From Flavobacterium terrigena (lineage in GTDB: Bacteria; Bacteroidota; Bacteroidia; Flavobacteriales; Flavobacteriaceae), in the NCBI RefSeq assembly GCF_900108955.1, contig NZ_FNYA01000004.1:124001-188000 (forward strand): a stretch of 64,000 nt of DNA, given 5' to 3'. Position numbers and translations under genes: made by a program. The notes beneath the pieces are model-generated. The model ran no database searches, was not told where the DNA came from, and saw nothing but the letters and a program-made list of their open reading frames with translations. Of this stretch, positions 36,265 to 45,763 are shown piece by piece. How positions within the stretch are numbered: the stretch's first letter is position 1; every line of letters begins with the position of its first letter.

Positions 36265-37881
36265 ATGAAAAAACTATACTTTTTACTAATTTTAGTTGTA
36301 GCCAATTTTGGATACGCACAAATTGAAGATGCTTGGGTTTATTTTAATGATAAACCAAGTTCGGCAACTTTTTTAGCGAATCCATTAACTATGCTAACGC
36401 AACGTTCTTTAGACAGAAGAACGGCTCAAAATATTTCATTAGACATTACGGATGTCCCCGTTGAACAAACTTACATCACTCAAATTACTGCTGCTACTGG
36501 AATTACAGTTATGGCAAAATCAAAATGGTTAAATGCCTTACATATTCGTGGTACACAAGCAGATATTCAGGCTTTAACAGCATTGAGTTTTGTAAATAAT
36601 GTAAAATTCGCCAATCATTCTTTAAATCCAGGCGGACGGATTTCTCAAAATGCTAATAAAATTCAAGCCGTTAATAAAAATTTAGATGCTCAAGTAACCT
36701 ACAATTATGGTGGTTCTCAAAACCAAATTGAAATGTTAAACGGACATTTATTGCATCAACAAAATTTCACAGGTCAGGGTAAAATTATTGCCGTTTTAGA
36801 CGCTGGTTTTCCTGGCGTAAATACAGCAGCTCCGTTTCAAAATTTAATAACAAATAATAAAATTTTAGGAGGATACAATTTCCCTGATGCGAATACTAAT
36901 TATTTTTCTCGTAACAATCACGGAACAAATGTTTTATCAACAATGGGTGGTTTTGTAGAAGGACAATTAGTAGGAACTGCGCCAAATTCACAATATTATT
37001 TGTTTATTACAGAAGACGTTAATTCTGAAAACCCTGTAGAAGAATCTTATTGGGTTGAGGCCGCTGAACTAGCAGATTATTATGGTGTGGATGTAATTAA
37101 TTCTTCTTTAGGGTATTTAAATTATGATAATACCAATTATTCGTATCAGTATGACGACATGATTGGAAATAAAACTTTTGCTTCACGCGGAGTAAACATG
37201 GCATTTAGTAAAGGAATTGTGGTGGTTATTAGTGCTGGAAATTCTGGAGCTACAGTAGAACCTCATATTGCAACTCCAGGTGATGCAATTGGTGCATTGA
37301 CTATTGGAGCTGTTAATAGTACAGAAGTTTATGCGAGTTTTAGCTCAATCGGACCTTCATTTGACGGGCGTGTAAAACCAGATGTTTGTGCAAAAGGAGC
37401 AGGAACAACAGTTAGTTCTCCAACTGGTACAATTTACACTTCTAATGGAACATCATTTTCTAGTCCAGTTATTGCTGGAATGATAGCTACATTTTGGTCG
37501 GCAGTGCCAACTTTAACCGCACAACAAGTTGTTAATTTTGTAAAGCAATCTGCAGACAATTATAATGCACCAACCAATCAAAAAGGATACGGAATCCCAG
37601 ATTTTCAATTAGCTTTAAACAATGCTTTGGGTTTAGAACCAATAGAGCCAAATCAAAGTTTTTTGGTATATCCAAATCCTGCTGAAAATCAAATTACCTT
37701 TCAATTAGAAAAAAAGCAGAAAGGCATCGTTTATTTATATGATGTTTTAGGCCAAAATATACTAATAAAAGAGATTTCAGAAAATAATAATGTAATTGAC
37801 ATTCAAAATTTGTCAAACGGAGTTTATTATTATAATTTTGAATCGGATAAAGCATTCAAAGGAAAAATTATTAAAAAATAA
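36265..37881 (+). CDS. S8 subtilisin-like protease with type IX sorting domain
   Basis: A 538-residue secreted serine protease. A signal peptide (to about residue 18, GYAQ) precedes a propeptide-like region. The catalytic triad is Asp in IIAVLDAGFPG, His in NNHGTNVLS and Ser in NGTSFSSPVIAG; the oxyanion Asn lies in ISAGNSG. Residues from about 455 form a type IX secretion (T9SS type A) sorting domain, with FLVYPNPAENQITFQ and LSNGVYYYNF. It is therefore exported through the outer membrane and attached to or released from the surface. ATG start, own promoter. T9SS confirms a Bacteroidota host. Confidence 0.93.
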   Translation: MKKLYFLLILVVANFGYAQIEDAWVYFNDKPSSATFLANPLTMLTQRSLDRRTAQNISLDITDVPVEQTYITQITAATGITVMAKSKWLNALHIRGTQADIQALTALSFVNNVKFANHSLNPGGRISQNANKIQAVNKNLDAQVTYNYGGSQNQIEMLNGHLLHQQNFTGQGKIIAVLDAGFPGVNTAAPFQNLITNNKILGGYNFPDANTNYFSRNNHGTNVLSTMGGFVEGQLVGTAPNSQYYLFITEDVNSENPVEESYWVEAAELADYYGVDVINSSLGYLNYDNTNYSYQYDDMIGNKTFASRGVNMAFSKGIVVVISAGNSGATVEPHIATPGDAIGALTIGAVNSTEVYASFSSIGPSFDGRVKPDVCAKGAGTTVSSPTGTIYTSNGTSFSSPVIAGMIATFWSAVPTLTAQQVVNFVKQSADNYNAPTNQKGYGIPDFQLALNNALGLEPIEPNQSFLVYPNPAENQITFQLEKKQKGIVYLYDVLGQNILIKEISENNNVIDIQNLSNGVYYYNFESDKAFKGKIIKK

Positions 37882-37884
37882 ATT

Positions 37885-37986
37885 GGGCGTTACCACAAGG
37901 GTCGGGCTTTTCGCTATATTTTTTAATTGTTTTTCTTCTTTAGTAAAATAAAACAATTAAAAAGATGCCGCTACAATCCCTAACGC
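37885..37986 (+). repeat. Dispersed Bacteroidota intergenic repeat, copy B
   Basis: About 100 bases beginning GGGCGTTACCACAAGGGTCG and ending ATCCCTAACGC, whose ends are partly inverted (GCGTTA...GGG against CCCTAACGC). An internal perfect 12-bp inverted repeat (37921-37932 with 37951-37962) could form a hairpin. Copy A lies at 7951-8037. It may also end the subtilase transcript. Confidence 0.75.
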
Positions 37987-38011
37987 AAAAAAGATAAAGG
38001 TAAAAACCAGA

Positions 38012-38956
38012 ATGAATAGAATAACACAATTATTTGGTATAAAATATCCAATTGTTCAAGGTGGAATGATTTGGAATAGTGGATATAAATTAGCAAGTGC
38101 TGTCAGTAATGCTGGCGGTTTAGGACTTATTGGTGCAGGATCAATGTATCCAGAAGTGTTAAGAGAGCATATTCAAAAATGCAAAAAAGCAACAACAAAA
38201 CCTTTCGGTGTTAACGTTCCAATGTTATATCCAAACATCGAAGAAATCATGCAAATTATTGTCGATGAAGGTGTGAAAATTGTTTTTACTTCTGCAGGAA
38301 ATCCGAAAACATGGACGTCTTTTTTGAAAGAAAGAGGAATTACGGTTGTACATGTAGTTAGTAGCTCAAAATTTGCCTTGAAAGCACAAGAAGCTGGTGT
38401 AGATGCTGTAGTTGCTGAAGGTTTTGAAGCGGGTGGTCACAACGGTCGTGAAGAAACGACTACATTGACATTAATTCCAATGGTTAAAGAAAATATTTCT
38501 ATTCCATTAATTGCAGCTGGCGGAATTGCTACTGGAAAAGGAATGTTAGCGGCCATGGTTTTAGGTGCAGATGGTGTACAAATGGGAAGTCGTTTTGCAG
38601 CATCAACTGAATCTAGTGCGCATATCGATTTTAAGAAAACGATTTTAGAAACGCAAGAAGGTGAAACGTTAGTAACTTTGAAAGAATTAGCACCAGTTCG
38701 TTTAATTAAAAATAAATTTTTCTATGATGTGCAGGAAGCTTATGCGAATTGTGCTTCGACAGAAGACTTGAAAACATTATTAGGCAGAGCAAGAGCAAAA
38801 CGCGGAATGTTTGAAGGTGATTTAGTAGAAGGGGAACTTGAAATTGGACAAATTGCAGGATTAATTCATGATATTTTACCCGTTGAAACCATTATTGGCA
38901 ATGTTATTGCTGAGTTTAATTCGGCAAAAGTTACTATTAACGAAATTCAATTTTAA
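38012..38956 (+). CDS. Nitronate monooxygenase / FabK-like flavoprotein
   Basis: A 314-residue FMN-dependent TIM-barrel enzyme of the 2-nitropropane dioxygenase family. Visible: KYPIVQGGMIWNSG at the N-terminus, AGGLGLIGAGSM, AVVAEGFEAGGHNG, PLIAAGGIATG and GADGVQMGSRFAAS, the FMN phosphate-binding stretches. The family includes nitronate monooxygenases and the enoyl-ACP reductase FabK, which cannot be separated safely by eye; AGGHNG with its His suggests the monooxygenase group. ATG start; a small exported protein gene follows after 12 bases. Confidence 0.88.
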   Translation: MNRITQLFGIKYPIVQGGMIWNSGYKLASAVSNAGGLGLIGAGSMYPEVLREHIQKCKKATTKPFGVNVPMLYPNIEEIMQIIVDEGVKIVFTSAGNPKTWTSFLKERGITVVHVVSSSKFALKAQEAGVDAVVAEGFEAGGHNGREETTTLTLIPMVKENISIPLIAAGGIATGKGMLAAMVLGADGVQMGSRFAASTESSAHIDFKKTILETQEGETLVTLKELAPVRLIKNKFFYDVQEAYANCASTEDLKTLLGRARAKRGMFEGDLVEGELEIGQIAGLIHDILPVETIIGNVIAEFNSAKVTINEIQF

Positions 38957-38968
38957 TAAATAAAGAAA

Positions 38969-39382
38969 ATGAAAAAATTAGTTGCAATCTTATTTTTTGG
39001 TTTGTGTACACAATTAGGATTTTCTCAAACCTATCAATTTAAAACTGTAAACTTTTCTGTTTCTCAAAAAAATGAAAAAGGACAATGGTCTAAATGGTCT
39101 AAAACACAACCTACAGAATTGTTAATCAATTTAGATAGAGATAAACACCGTTTTGTAATACATTCTGAAATTATTCAACTTTTTAGTATTGTAAAATATG
39201 AAGATAAAGTAGAAACTCCTGAAGGAACTTCAAACAAATATTTTTGTATTGATAATGTAGGTTTAGAAACGGTGATTACAATTGTTTCTCCAAAAAATGC
39301 AGGAAGCAGTAAACAAATTTACATTGCTAACGAAGAAATGATTATCGAATACGATTTAATTTATTTAGGCGAAAAAAAATAA
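38969..39382 (+). CDS. Exported hypothetical protein
   Basis: A 137-residue protein with a clear signal peptide (MKKLVAILFFGLC to GFSQ, about residue 19). The mature part is beta-rich with KGQWSKWSKTQPTELLINLD and an even spread of short strands; no known domain recognised. It sits 12 bases after the nitronate monooxygenase-like gene and 3 bases before pabB, so it belongs to that operon by position only. A periplasmic location is likely. Confidence 0.65.
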   Translation: MKKLVAILFFGLCTQLGFSQTYQFKTVNFSVSQKNEKGQWSKWSKTQPTELLINLDRDKHRFVIHSEIIQLFSIVKYEDKVETPEGTSNKYFCIDNVGLETVITIVSPKNAGSSKQIYIANEEMIIEYDLIYLGEKK

Positions 39383-39385
39383 TCC

Positions 39386-40690
39386 TTGCGTACAAATATT
39401 TCAAAATATATCCACAATGTTGCTCTTTTTAAAGAGCAACTTTTGTATTGGAGCAATCAGTTTAGAGAAGTTATTGTTTTAGATAGTAATATCGAAAGCA
39501 ATGAAAATCAGCTATATAAAACCTACGATTTGGTTGTGGCAGTAGAAGCTTTTACTTCTATACAAACCGATTATGAAAAAGCATTCGAAGATTTATATCA
39601 ATACCAATCCAAAGCAAACGATTGGTTATTTGGTTATTTATCTTACGATTTAAAAAACGATGTGGAACATTTAAAATCTCAAAATTTTGATGGTTTACAA
39701 TTTCCCGATTTGTACTTTTTTCAACCCAAGAAAATCTTTTTATTAAAAGGAAATACAGTTGAAATTCAGTATTTAAATATGTGTGATGATGAAGTAGAAT
39801 CTGATTTTGATGAAATTCTACAATTTCAATTATTGCAAGAAAAATGTCAGACTGAGCTTGTCGAAGTCAAACAACGTATTTCTAAAGAAAATTACATTAA
39901 AAAAACAGAAAAAATGTTGTCTCATATTCACCGTGGTGATATTTATGAAGCTAATTTTTGTATGGAATTTTTTGCAGAAGACGCCAATATTCAACCTGTA
40001 GAGATTTATCAGAAATTGAACCAAATTTCGGCTCCGCCATTTGCAGTTTATTTCAAGAAAAATCAGCATTATTTACTTTCAGCATCGCCAGAACGTTATT
40101 TGAAAAAAGAAGACGAGAAAGTAATTTCTCAACCTATAAAAGGAACTGCCAAACGCAATTTGGATGTAGCATTAGACAAACAACATACAATAGATCTTCA
40201 AAATAATCCGAAAGAGCGTTCAGAAAATATTATGATTGTCGATTTAGTTCGAAATGATTTGTCTCATACCGCTACAAGAGGTTCGGTAGAAGTGGAAGAG
40301 CTTTGCGAAATTTATTCGTTTAAACAAGTTCACCAAATGATTTCAACTATTGTTTCAAATGTGGAACACACGACTTCTCCGATTGAAATTTTGCGAACCA
40401 CTTTCCCAATGGGAAGCATGACGGGCGCTCCAAAAATTTCAGCCATGCAAATTATTGAAGAATTAGAAGAAACCAAACGCGGTTTATATAGCGGAGCAGT
40501 AGGTTATTTCACACCAACAGGAAATTTCGATTTCAATGTGGTAATTCGTAGTATTTTGTACAATTCTGAAAATAACTATTTGAGTTTTTCTGTCGGAAGT
40601 GCCATTACTTCTGAAGCTATTCCTGAAATGGAATACGAAGAATGCTTACTGAAAGCAAAGGCAATGTTTGAGGTTCTTCAGACTAATTAA
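39386..40690 (+). CDS. pabB: Aminodeoxychorismate synthase component I (PabB-like)
   Basis: A 434-residue chorismate-binding enzyme of the anthranilate synthase / PabB family. The C-terminal catalytic domain shows HRGDIYEANFCMEFF, SASPERYL, QPIKGTAKRN, ENIMIVDLVRNDLS, PMGSMTGAPKI and GLYSGAVGYF. PIKGT is typical of PabB-type rather than TrpE enzymes, so folate precursor synthesis is the likely role. The start is TTG at 39386, 3 bases after the previous stop; the flavobacterial N-terminus MRT fits this start. A dispersed repeat encodes CQTELVEVK in frame at about residues 154-162. Confidence 0.88.
   Translation: MRTNISKYIHNVALFKEQLLYWSNQFREVIVLDSNIESNENQLYKTYDLVVAVEAFTSIQTDYEKAFEDLYQYQSKANDWLFGYLSYDLKNDVEHLKSQNFDGLQFPDLYFFQPKKIFLLKGNTVEIQYLNMCDDEVESDFDEILQFQLLQEKCQTELVEVKQRISKENYIKKTEKMLSHIHRGDIYEANFCMEFFAEDANIQPVEIYQKLNQISAPPFAVYFKKNQHYLLSASPERYLKKEDEKVISQPIKGTAKRNLDVALDKQHTIDLQNNPKERSENIMIVDLVRNDLSHTATRGSVEVEELCEIYSFKQVHQMISTIVSNVEHTTSPIEILRTTFPMGSMTGAPKISAMQIIEELEETKRGLYSGAVGYFTPTGNFDFNVVIRSILYNSENNYLSFSVGSAITSEAIPEMEYEECLLKAKAMFEVLQTN
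39845..39870 (+). repeat. Dispersed repeat inserted in frame within pabB
   Basis: TGTCAGACTGAGCTTGTCGAAGTCAA is a version of a short repeat I recognise from many Bacteroidota genomes, usually intergenic. Here it adds CQTELVEVK to the linker between the N-terminal and chorismate-binding parts without breaking the frame. Confidence 0.7.
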
Positions 40691-40691
40691 T

Positions 40692-40699
40692 TATCTTTG
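40692..40699 (+). promoter_or_regulatory. -7-like box abutting the tilS start
   Basis: TATCTTTG matches the consensus perfectly but ends only three bases before the tilS ATG, so a transcript from it would be leaderless or begin inside the gene. Confidence 0.35.
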
Positions 40700-40702
40700 A
40701 AC

Positions 40703-42019
40703 ATGTTTATTAATTTTCAAAATCATATCCAAAAAAACTTTTCTTTTTTACAAGATAAGAAATTGCTTGTTGCTACAAGTGGCGGAATGGACAGTATGGT
40801 TTTGGTGCATTTATTTCAAAAATTACAATTCAAATTTGCTTTAGCACATTGCAATTTTCAACTTCGTGAAAAGGAAAGTGATGGTGATGAAAATTTTGTA
40901 AAAGAATATGCTAAATCTAATAATATCATTTGTTTTGTAACAAAATTTGATACTGAAAAGTATTCCCAAGAACATAAACTATCGACACAAGTTGCAGCTA
41001 GAAACCTTCGCTATAATTGGTTTAATGAGGTTTTAGAACATGAGAATTTCGATTATATTGTCACGGCACATCACGCTGATGATGTTGCAGAAACTTTTAT
41101 GATTAATCTTTCTCGCGGAACTGGTTTGGATGGTTTAACAGGAATTCCATCGCAAAATGGAACTATTATTCGTCCAATGTTGCCTTTCTCTCGTAAAGAA
41201 ATAGAAGATTATGTTTCAGAAAATGACTTGCAATGGCGTGAAGATAGTAGTAATGCTTCAGATAAGTATTTGAGAAACAAAATTCGTCATCATATTGTTC
41301 CCGTTTTTAAGGAAATTAATAGTTCGTTTTTACAATCTTTTCAAAATACCTTAGAACATTTAAATCAAGAACAGTCGTTGGTAAATGATGCCGTTCAAAT
41401 GGTGTATGAAAAAATAGTTTCTGAAGAAAACGGACAACTAAAAATTGATATTTCGGGCTTAGTTGAATATAAAAATTACAAAGCGTATTTGTACCAATGG
41501 CTTTATAAATATGGCTTTTCCGCTTGGGAAGATATCTATAGTTTAATTGTAGCGCAATCGGGAAAACAAATTTTTTCCGAAAATTATATTTTATTAAAAG
41601 ATAGAGATTATTTGATTCTTTTTAGAAAAGAGAATGATCATTTTGAAGAAATTATTATAAATTCTATAACAGAAAAACCTAATTTTCCGTTAAAATTGAC
41701 CTTATGTAACCTAAGTGACATTTCAAATCAATTGAAGAGCGTTATATTTGTGGATGAAAGTAAATTACAATTTCCATTAACGATACGAAAGTGGAAAGAA
41801 GGTGATTATTTTTATCCAGCTGGAATGCAAGGAAAAAAGAAAGTGAGCAAATATTTTAAAGATGAAAAATTTACACTATTTCAAAAACATGAAACTTGGA
41901 TTTTAGAAAGTAACAATCAAATTGTTTGGATAATTGGAAATAGAGCCGATGAACGATTTAAAACAGAAAACACAACTCAAACCACAATAAAAATAGCATT
42001 TAATGAAGAAGATATTTAG
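40703..42019 (+). CDS. tilS: tRNA(Ile)-lysidine synthase
   Basis: A 438-residue enzyme that attaches lysine to C34 of the CAU tRNA-Ile, switching it from Met to Ile decoding. The PP-loop [18 protein letters not shown] lies near the N-terminus, followed by [27 protein letters not shown] and, at the C-terminus, the TilS-C domain with [30 protein letters not shown] at 40697 extends the frame by two codons but lies in the promoter-like box, so ATG at 40703 is preferred. Its 3' end overlaps the DsbD-like gene by 17 bases. Confidence 0.93.
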   Translation: MFINFQNHIQKNFSFLQDKKLLVATSGGMDSMVLVHLFQKLQFKFALAHCNFQLREKESDGDENFVKEYAKSNNIICFVTKFDTEKYSQEHKLSTQVAARNLRYNWFNEVLEHENFDYIVTAHHADDVAETFMINLSRGTGLDGLTGIPSQNGTIIRPMLPFSRKEIEDYVSENDLQWREDSSNASDKYLRNKIRHHIVPVFKEINSSFLQSFQNTLEHLNQEQSLVNDAVQMVYEKIVSEENGQLKIDISGLVEYKNYKAYLYQWLYKYGFSAWEDIYSLIVAQSGKQIFSENYILLKDRDYLILFRKENDHFEEIIINSITEKPNFPLKLTLCNLSDISNQLKSVIFVDESKLQFPLTIRKWKEGDYFYPAGMQGKKKVSKYFKDEKFTLFQKHETWILESNNQIVWIIGNRADERFKTENTTQTTIKIAFNEEDI

Positions 42020-44021
42020 TTTATTAGCCTTATTAATTACCTTTTTAGGAACTGCACAAATTTTAGAACCCGTAAAATGGAGTTCTAGTGTTGTAAAAGT
42101 TTCAGACACAGAATTAGATTTAGTAATTACTGCAAATATTGAAGATGAATGGCATTTGTATTCGCAATTTACTCCAGATGGTGGTGTAAATCCTTTAGTT
42201 TTTACTTTCAAAAATCAGAAAGGAAATTACCAATTAGTTGGTAAAGCTAAAGAAGGAAAATACAAAAAAGTGTATAGTGACGTTTTTGAAATTGACGAAT
42301 ACTTTTTTTCAGGAACTGCTAAATTTACTCAACGTGTAAAAGTTTTGAACCCAAAATTAAAAACAATTGATGTATTTGTAGACGGACAAGCTTGTATTGA
42401 AGGAAGATGTACGTCAACTTCATCAAATTTAAAATTTATATTACCGGTTTTAAAAATTGCAGAAACAACAACAGCAGAAACTGCTTCTGATTCCGTTTCA
42501 AAGCCTATAGATACTGTTGCTGCAACTACAGCAACTGATACAACAACAACTGAAGTTGCACCAGTAAAAGATGCAAACATTGAAAAGCCTTCAAATAAGG
42601 AAGGAAAAAGTTTGTGGACTATTTTCTTTTTAGCCTTTTTAGGGGGATTTGCAGCGCTTTTAATGCCATGTATTTTCCCTATGATTCCAATGACTGTTAG
42701 TTTCTTTACAAAACAAAGTAAAACCAAAACGGAAGGAATTAAAAATGCTATTATTTATGGTTTAGCAATTATTGCTATTTATGTTTTGTTAGGTTCTTTA
42801 ATTACTGGAATTTTTGGACCAAAAGTACTTAATGAATTATCTACAAGTGTAACATTTAATATCATTTTCTTTGTATTATTAGTTGTTTTTGCTTTATCAT
42901 TTTTAGGTGCTTTTGAAATTGTTTTACCAAGTTCTTGGGCTACAAAAATTGACTCAAAAGCAGATAAAGGCGGAATTGTTGGTATCTTTTTTATGGCATT
43001 AGCCTTAGCCGTAGTTTCTTTTTCTTGTACAGGACCAATTGTTGGTGCTTTACTAGTTGAGTCATCATCAAAAGGTGGAATTGCACCTATAATCGGAATG
43101 TTAGGTTTTTCATCAGCAATTGCTATTCCTTTTATGTTATTTGCTATGTTTCCAGGTTGGTTAAATTCATTACCTAAATCAGGTGGATGGATGAATACTA
43201 TTAAAGTTTCATTAGGATTTTTAGAATTAGCCTTTGCATTCAAGTTTTTATCTAATGCCGATTTAGTTTTACAAAAACATTGGTTAGAAAGAGAATTATT
43301 TATTGCTATTTGGATTGCCATTTTTGCAGCTTGGGCTTTATATTTATTCGGAAAATATATGTTACCTCACGATTATGAAAAAGCGGATAAAATTGGAGTA
43401 GGGCGTTTAGTTATGGGAATGATTGTTACAGCTTTTACATTTTATATGATTCCAGGATTATGGGGTGCACCATTAAAAATATTAAGTGGATTAACACCTC
43501 CAATGAATTATGCAGAAAGTGCTTCTGGTTTTGGAAATAGTGGTTCTAGTACAACGGAATTACCAGAGCATGCACACAAAGGACCTCACGGAATTGTAGC
43601 TTTTGAAGATTATGAAATTGGATTAGCTTACGCGAAAAAAGTAGGTAAACCAGTGTTGTTAGATTTTACTGGTGACGCTTGTGCGAATTGTCGAAAAATG
43701 GAAGATAATGTTTGGTCTGATAAATCTATTTTACCAATTTTAAAAGAGAAAGTAGTTTTGATTTCATTATACTGTGATAGAAAAATTGAATTGCCAAAAG
43801 AACAACAATTTGTTTCAAAAGTATCTAAAGACAGTATTATAACAATTGGGAATAAATGGACTGATTTTCAAATTACAAGATACAAAAGTAATTCACAACC
43901 ATTATATGTAATATTGAACAACAAAGGTGAAGACGCATCAAAACCGATAGCTTATACAACCGATATTCAAGAATATAAAAAATGGTTAGAAGATGGAATT
44001 GCAGAAGCTTCTAAAAAGTAA
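42003..44021 (+). CDS. dsbD: DsbD-like thiol:disulfide interchange protein
   Basis: A 672-residue inner-membrane protein that carries reducing power from cytoplasmic thioredoxin to periplasmic proteins. After a signal peptide (to about residue 19) comes a DsbD N-terminal-like domain with Cys in GQACIEGRC, a Thr-rich linker, then about eight membrane helices whose first Cys is in [12 protein letters not shown] and second in FSCTGPIVG, and a C-terminal thioredoxin domain with CANC in [14 protein letters not shown]. Complete. It overlaps tilS by 17 bases, so it is co-transcribed; a strong terminator follows. Confidence 0.92.
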   Translation: MKKIFSLLALLITFLGTAQILEPVKWSSSVVKVSDTELDLVITANIEDEWHLYSQFTPDGGVNPLVFTFKNQKGNYQLVGKAKEGKYKKVYSDVFEIDEYFFSGTAKFTQRVKVLNPKLKTIDVFVDGQACIEGRCTSTSSNLKFILPVLKIAETTTAETASDSVSKPIDTVAATTATDTTTTEVAPVKDANIEKPSNKEGKSLWTIFFLAFLGGFAALLMPCIFPMIPMTVSFFTKQSKTKTEGIKNAIIYGLAIIAIYVLLGSLITGIFGPKVLNELSTSVTFNIIFFVLLVVFALSFLGAFEIVLPSSWATKIDSKADKGGIVGIFFMALALAVVSFSCTGPIVGALLVESSSKGGIAPIIGMLGFSSAIAIPFMLFAMFPGWLNSLPKSGGWMNTIKVSLGFLELAFAFKFLSNADLVLQKHWLERELFIAIWIAIFAAWALYLFGKYMLPHDYEKADKIGVGRLVMGMIVTAFTFYMIPGLWGAPLKILSGLTPPMNYAESASGFGNSGSSTTELPEHAHKGPHGIVAFEDYEIGLAYAKKVGKPVLLDFTGDACANCRKMEDNVWSDKSILPILKEKVVLISLYCDRKIELPKEQQFVSKVSKDSIITIGNKWTDFQITRYKSNSQPLYVILNNKGEDASKPIAYTTDIQEYKKWLEDGIAEASKK

Positions 44022-44047
44022 TTCTTTAAATAAAATTTTTAAAAAAA

Positions 44048-44079
44048 AACCTAACAGTAATTGCTGTTAGGTCTTTTTT
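44048..44079. terminator. Bidirectional terminator between dsbD and the XRE gene
   Basis: Stem ACCTAACAG/CTGTTAGGT with a short loop, A-run on the left and an eight-T run on the right. The flanking genes converge, so it can serve both. Confidence 0.9.
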
Positions 44080-44280
44080 TTAATCATCACTTTCTAATGT
44101 GAAAATTGATTCTACTGGTGTTTCGAAAAACATTGCCAGTTTTAATGCCAATACAGTTGATGGAACATATTTTCCCTTTTCCATAGCATTTATGGTTTGT
44201 CTACTGACTTGAATTTTCTTCGCTAAATCTTCTTGAGAAATATTTTTTATGGCTCGAAGCACTTTTATATTATTCGTCAT
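44080..44280 (-). CDS. XRE-family small transcriptional regulator
   Basis: A 66-residue protein that is almost entirely one Cro/C1-type helix-turn-helix: NIKVLRAIKNISQEDLAKKI then VSRQTINAMEKGKYVPS. Members of this short type commonly pair with a membrane protein gene. Its ATG lies within the end of the upstream membrane-protein gene (11-base overlap), so the two are co-transcribed. It probably represses its own operon through the palindrome at 44775-44792. Confidence 0.9.
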   Translation of the reverse strand: MTNNIKVLRAIKNISQEDLAKKIQVSRQTINAMEKGKYVPSTVLALKLAMFFETPVESIFTLESDD

Positions 44281-44746
44281 GATTAGAATTATTTAATTTA
44301 TAAATCATGTAATGAAAGCGTATGATGAAAAATAAAAGCAAGGTAAAAATATTATAAAATAAAACATTCAAATAAGGTAAACCAAACAAAAACAATGTAA
44401 AGAATAGTATAATTCCATAATTTAAATAAGTTGCCCAAACTAAACTTTCATATCTTATTTTAGAGATCATTTCGTCTTCTTCTTTTAGTTTAGAAAAACC
44501 AACTAAAATTCCTCCAACAATAATTCCGATTGTTAGTATTTCATCTAAAATACTATTTTTTATAAATTTAAAAAAACCTGATGCCTCACCAATGCTTCCG
44601 TTGTAAATTGAAAATACGGTAATATTTAAATAATCGTCTGTTGAAATATTCATTACAGAAATGATTAGTGTTGCTAAAACACTTGGTACAAATAATAACC
44701 AACCTATTTTTTTTAATTGATTTGGAAATAAAAAATGTGATTTCAT
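44270..44746 (-). CDS. Small membrane protein paired with XRE regulator
   Basis: A 158-residue protein with four hydrophobic segments (roughly residues 14-34, 66-84, 102-122 and 125-146), short loops and no catalytic motif. I do not recognise the family. Its end overlaps the XRE gene by 11 bases. Comparable membrane-protein/XRE pairs are frequent and probably sense a membrane or envelope signal, but this is inference. ATG start. Confidence 0.75.
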   Translation of the reverse strand: MKSHFLFPNQLKKIGWLLFVPSVLATLIISVMNISTDDYLNITVFSIYNGSIGEASGFFKFIKNSILDEILTIGIIVGGILVGFSKLKEEDEMISKIRYESLVWATYLNYGIILFFTLFLFGLPYLNVLFYNIFTLLLFFIIRFHYMIYKLNNSNHDE

Positions 44747-44774
44747 AAATTAAAGTTTAAAATTATTTTTCAAA

Positions 44775-44792
44775 TGTAAAGTTTATTTTACA
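44775..44792 (-). promoter_or_regulatory. Candidate operator of the XRE/membrane operon
   Basis: TGTAAA-GTTTAT-TTTACA, an inverted repeat with a six-base spacer, 29 bases upstream of the membrane-protein ATG. A related TTTTAC element recurs about 20 and 45 bases further on. The position suits autoregulation by the XRE protein. Confidence 0.5.
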
Positions 44793-44983
44793 TATTGACA
44801 AATAAATTTTACAAAAAGTATAATTTGTTTTACTTTTTTGAAAATAAAATTATCATTTCAGCCGTATTAGAGTAAATGTCCTCGCAAAGATAAAGTCGAA
44901 AGCACGTTAAAATAATATAAATTATTTTTTTATGTTGTTTTTTTAAGTAAATTCGTGTTAATATTTAATTAAAACCAAAATAA

Positions 44984-45184
44984 ATGGAAAATTTTAAAAA
45001 CCTTAAAGGCACAAAAATCTTAACAGTAAATGAATTAAAAAGTATTAATGGTGGGAGAGTTTGGACCGTTACATGTAATGATGGTACTCAATACTGTCCA
45101 AATCCAAATGGAACAACTCAACAGCAATTAGTTGATATGTGTTATGGACACGGAGGATTTAAACGTCAATCTTTAGAAGATTAA
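44984..45184 (+). CDS. Double-glycine-leader peptide, bacteriocin-like
   Basis: A 66-residue peptide. The first 24 residues form a leader of the Bacteroidota type, ILTVNELKSINGG, with the Gly-Gly cleavage site at 23-24. The 42-residue remainder starts RVWTVTCNDG and has three Cys (CNDG, YCPN, MCYG) and several Gly. Such leaders are cut by C39-peptidase ABC exporters, giving bacteriocins or signalling peptides. No exporter, modification enzyme or immunity gene is next to it, so those would act from elsewhere. ATG start; own terminator behind. Confidence 0.75.
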   Translation: MENFKNLKGTKILTVNELKSINGGRVWTVTCNDGTQYCPNPNGTTQQQLVDMCYGHGGFKRQSLED

Positions 45185-45206
45185 TTTAATTGATTTAAAA
45201 ATTAAG

Positions 45207-45239
45207 CCAAACATTTCTTTTACTGTTTGGTTTTTTTTT
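45207..45239 (+). terminator. Terminator after the double-glycine peptide gene
   Basis: CCAAACA (45207-45213) pairs with TGTTTGG (45224-45230), followed by nine T. Confidence 0.85.
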
Positions 45240-45275
45240 GCAAAAAATAAAAACTTACATTTTCTAATATTTTTC

Positions 45276-45283
45276 TATATTTG
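45276..45283 (+). promoter_or_regulatory. yifB promoter -7 box
   Basis: TATATTTG, 33 bases before the yifB ATG, matches TAnnTTTG. Confidence 0.6.
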
Positions 45284-45316
45284 TAACCTTATAAGCCAAT
45301 TTTTAAAGTACAAGCC

Positions 45317-45763
45317 ATGTTAGTAAAAGTCTTCGGAAGCGCCGTTTTTGGTGTAGACGCCACAACCATTACTGTAGAAGTAAATATCGATAAAGGAATC
45401 GGATACCACTTGGTAGGATTGCCAGATTCTGCCATAAAAGAAAGCAGTTATCGAATTGCTGCCGCTCTCAAAAACAACAATTACAATCTTCCTGGAAAGA
45501 AAATTACCATAAATATGGCACCTGCCGATTTAAGGAAAGAAGGTTCTGCCTATGATTTAACTCTCGCTATCGGAATTTTAGCGGCTTCTGGCCAAATTAA
45601 TACGGAAGAAGTTGGAAAGTATATCATAATGGGTGAAATGTCCTTAGATGGAGGTTTACAGCCTATTCGTGGTGCGTTATCAATCGCTATAAAAGCAAAA
45701 GAAGAAGGATTTACAGGAATTATTCTACCGATTCAAAATGTTAAAGAAGCGGCTATTATTTAG
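45317..45763 (+). pseudogene. yifB: YifB/ComM family ATPase, truncated after 148 residues
   Basis: The start is that of YifB/ComM (Mg-chelatase-like ATPase): MLVKVFGSAVFGVDATTITVEV, GYHLVGLPDSAIKESSYRI, NMAPADLRKEGSAYDLTLAIGIL and GEMSLDGGLQPIRGALSIA. It stops at NVKEAAII, where intact proteins continue for another 350 residues or so with the AAA+ domain. The Walker motifs are therefore missing and the product cannot work as a branch-migration helicase in DNA uptake. Everything after the break is metal and mobile-element DNA, and no 3' part of yifB occurs in the window. Insertion of an island is the simplest reading. Confidence 0.9.

Noticed and set aside
39807-40206. Three open frames overlapping pabB
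   Set aside because: They are alternative-frame readings of pabB and of the dispersed repeat inside it.
42779-43321. 180-codon minus-strand frame inside the dsbD gene
   Set aside because: It is antisense to the well-supported membrane part of DsbD and encodes no recognisable domain.
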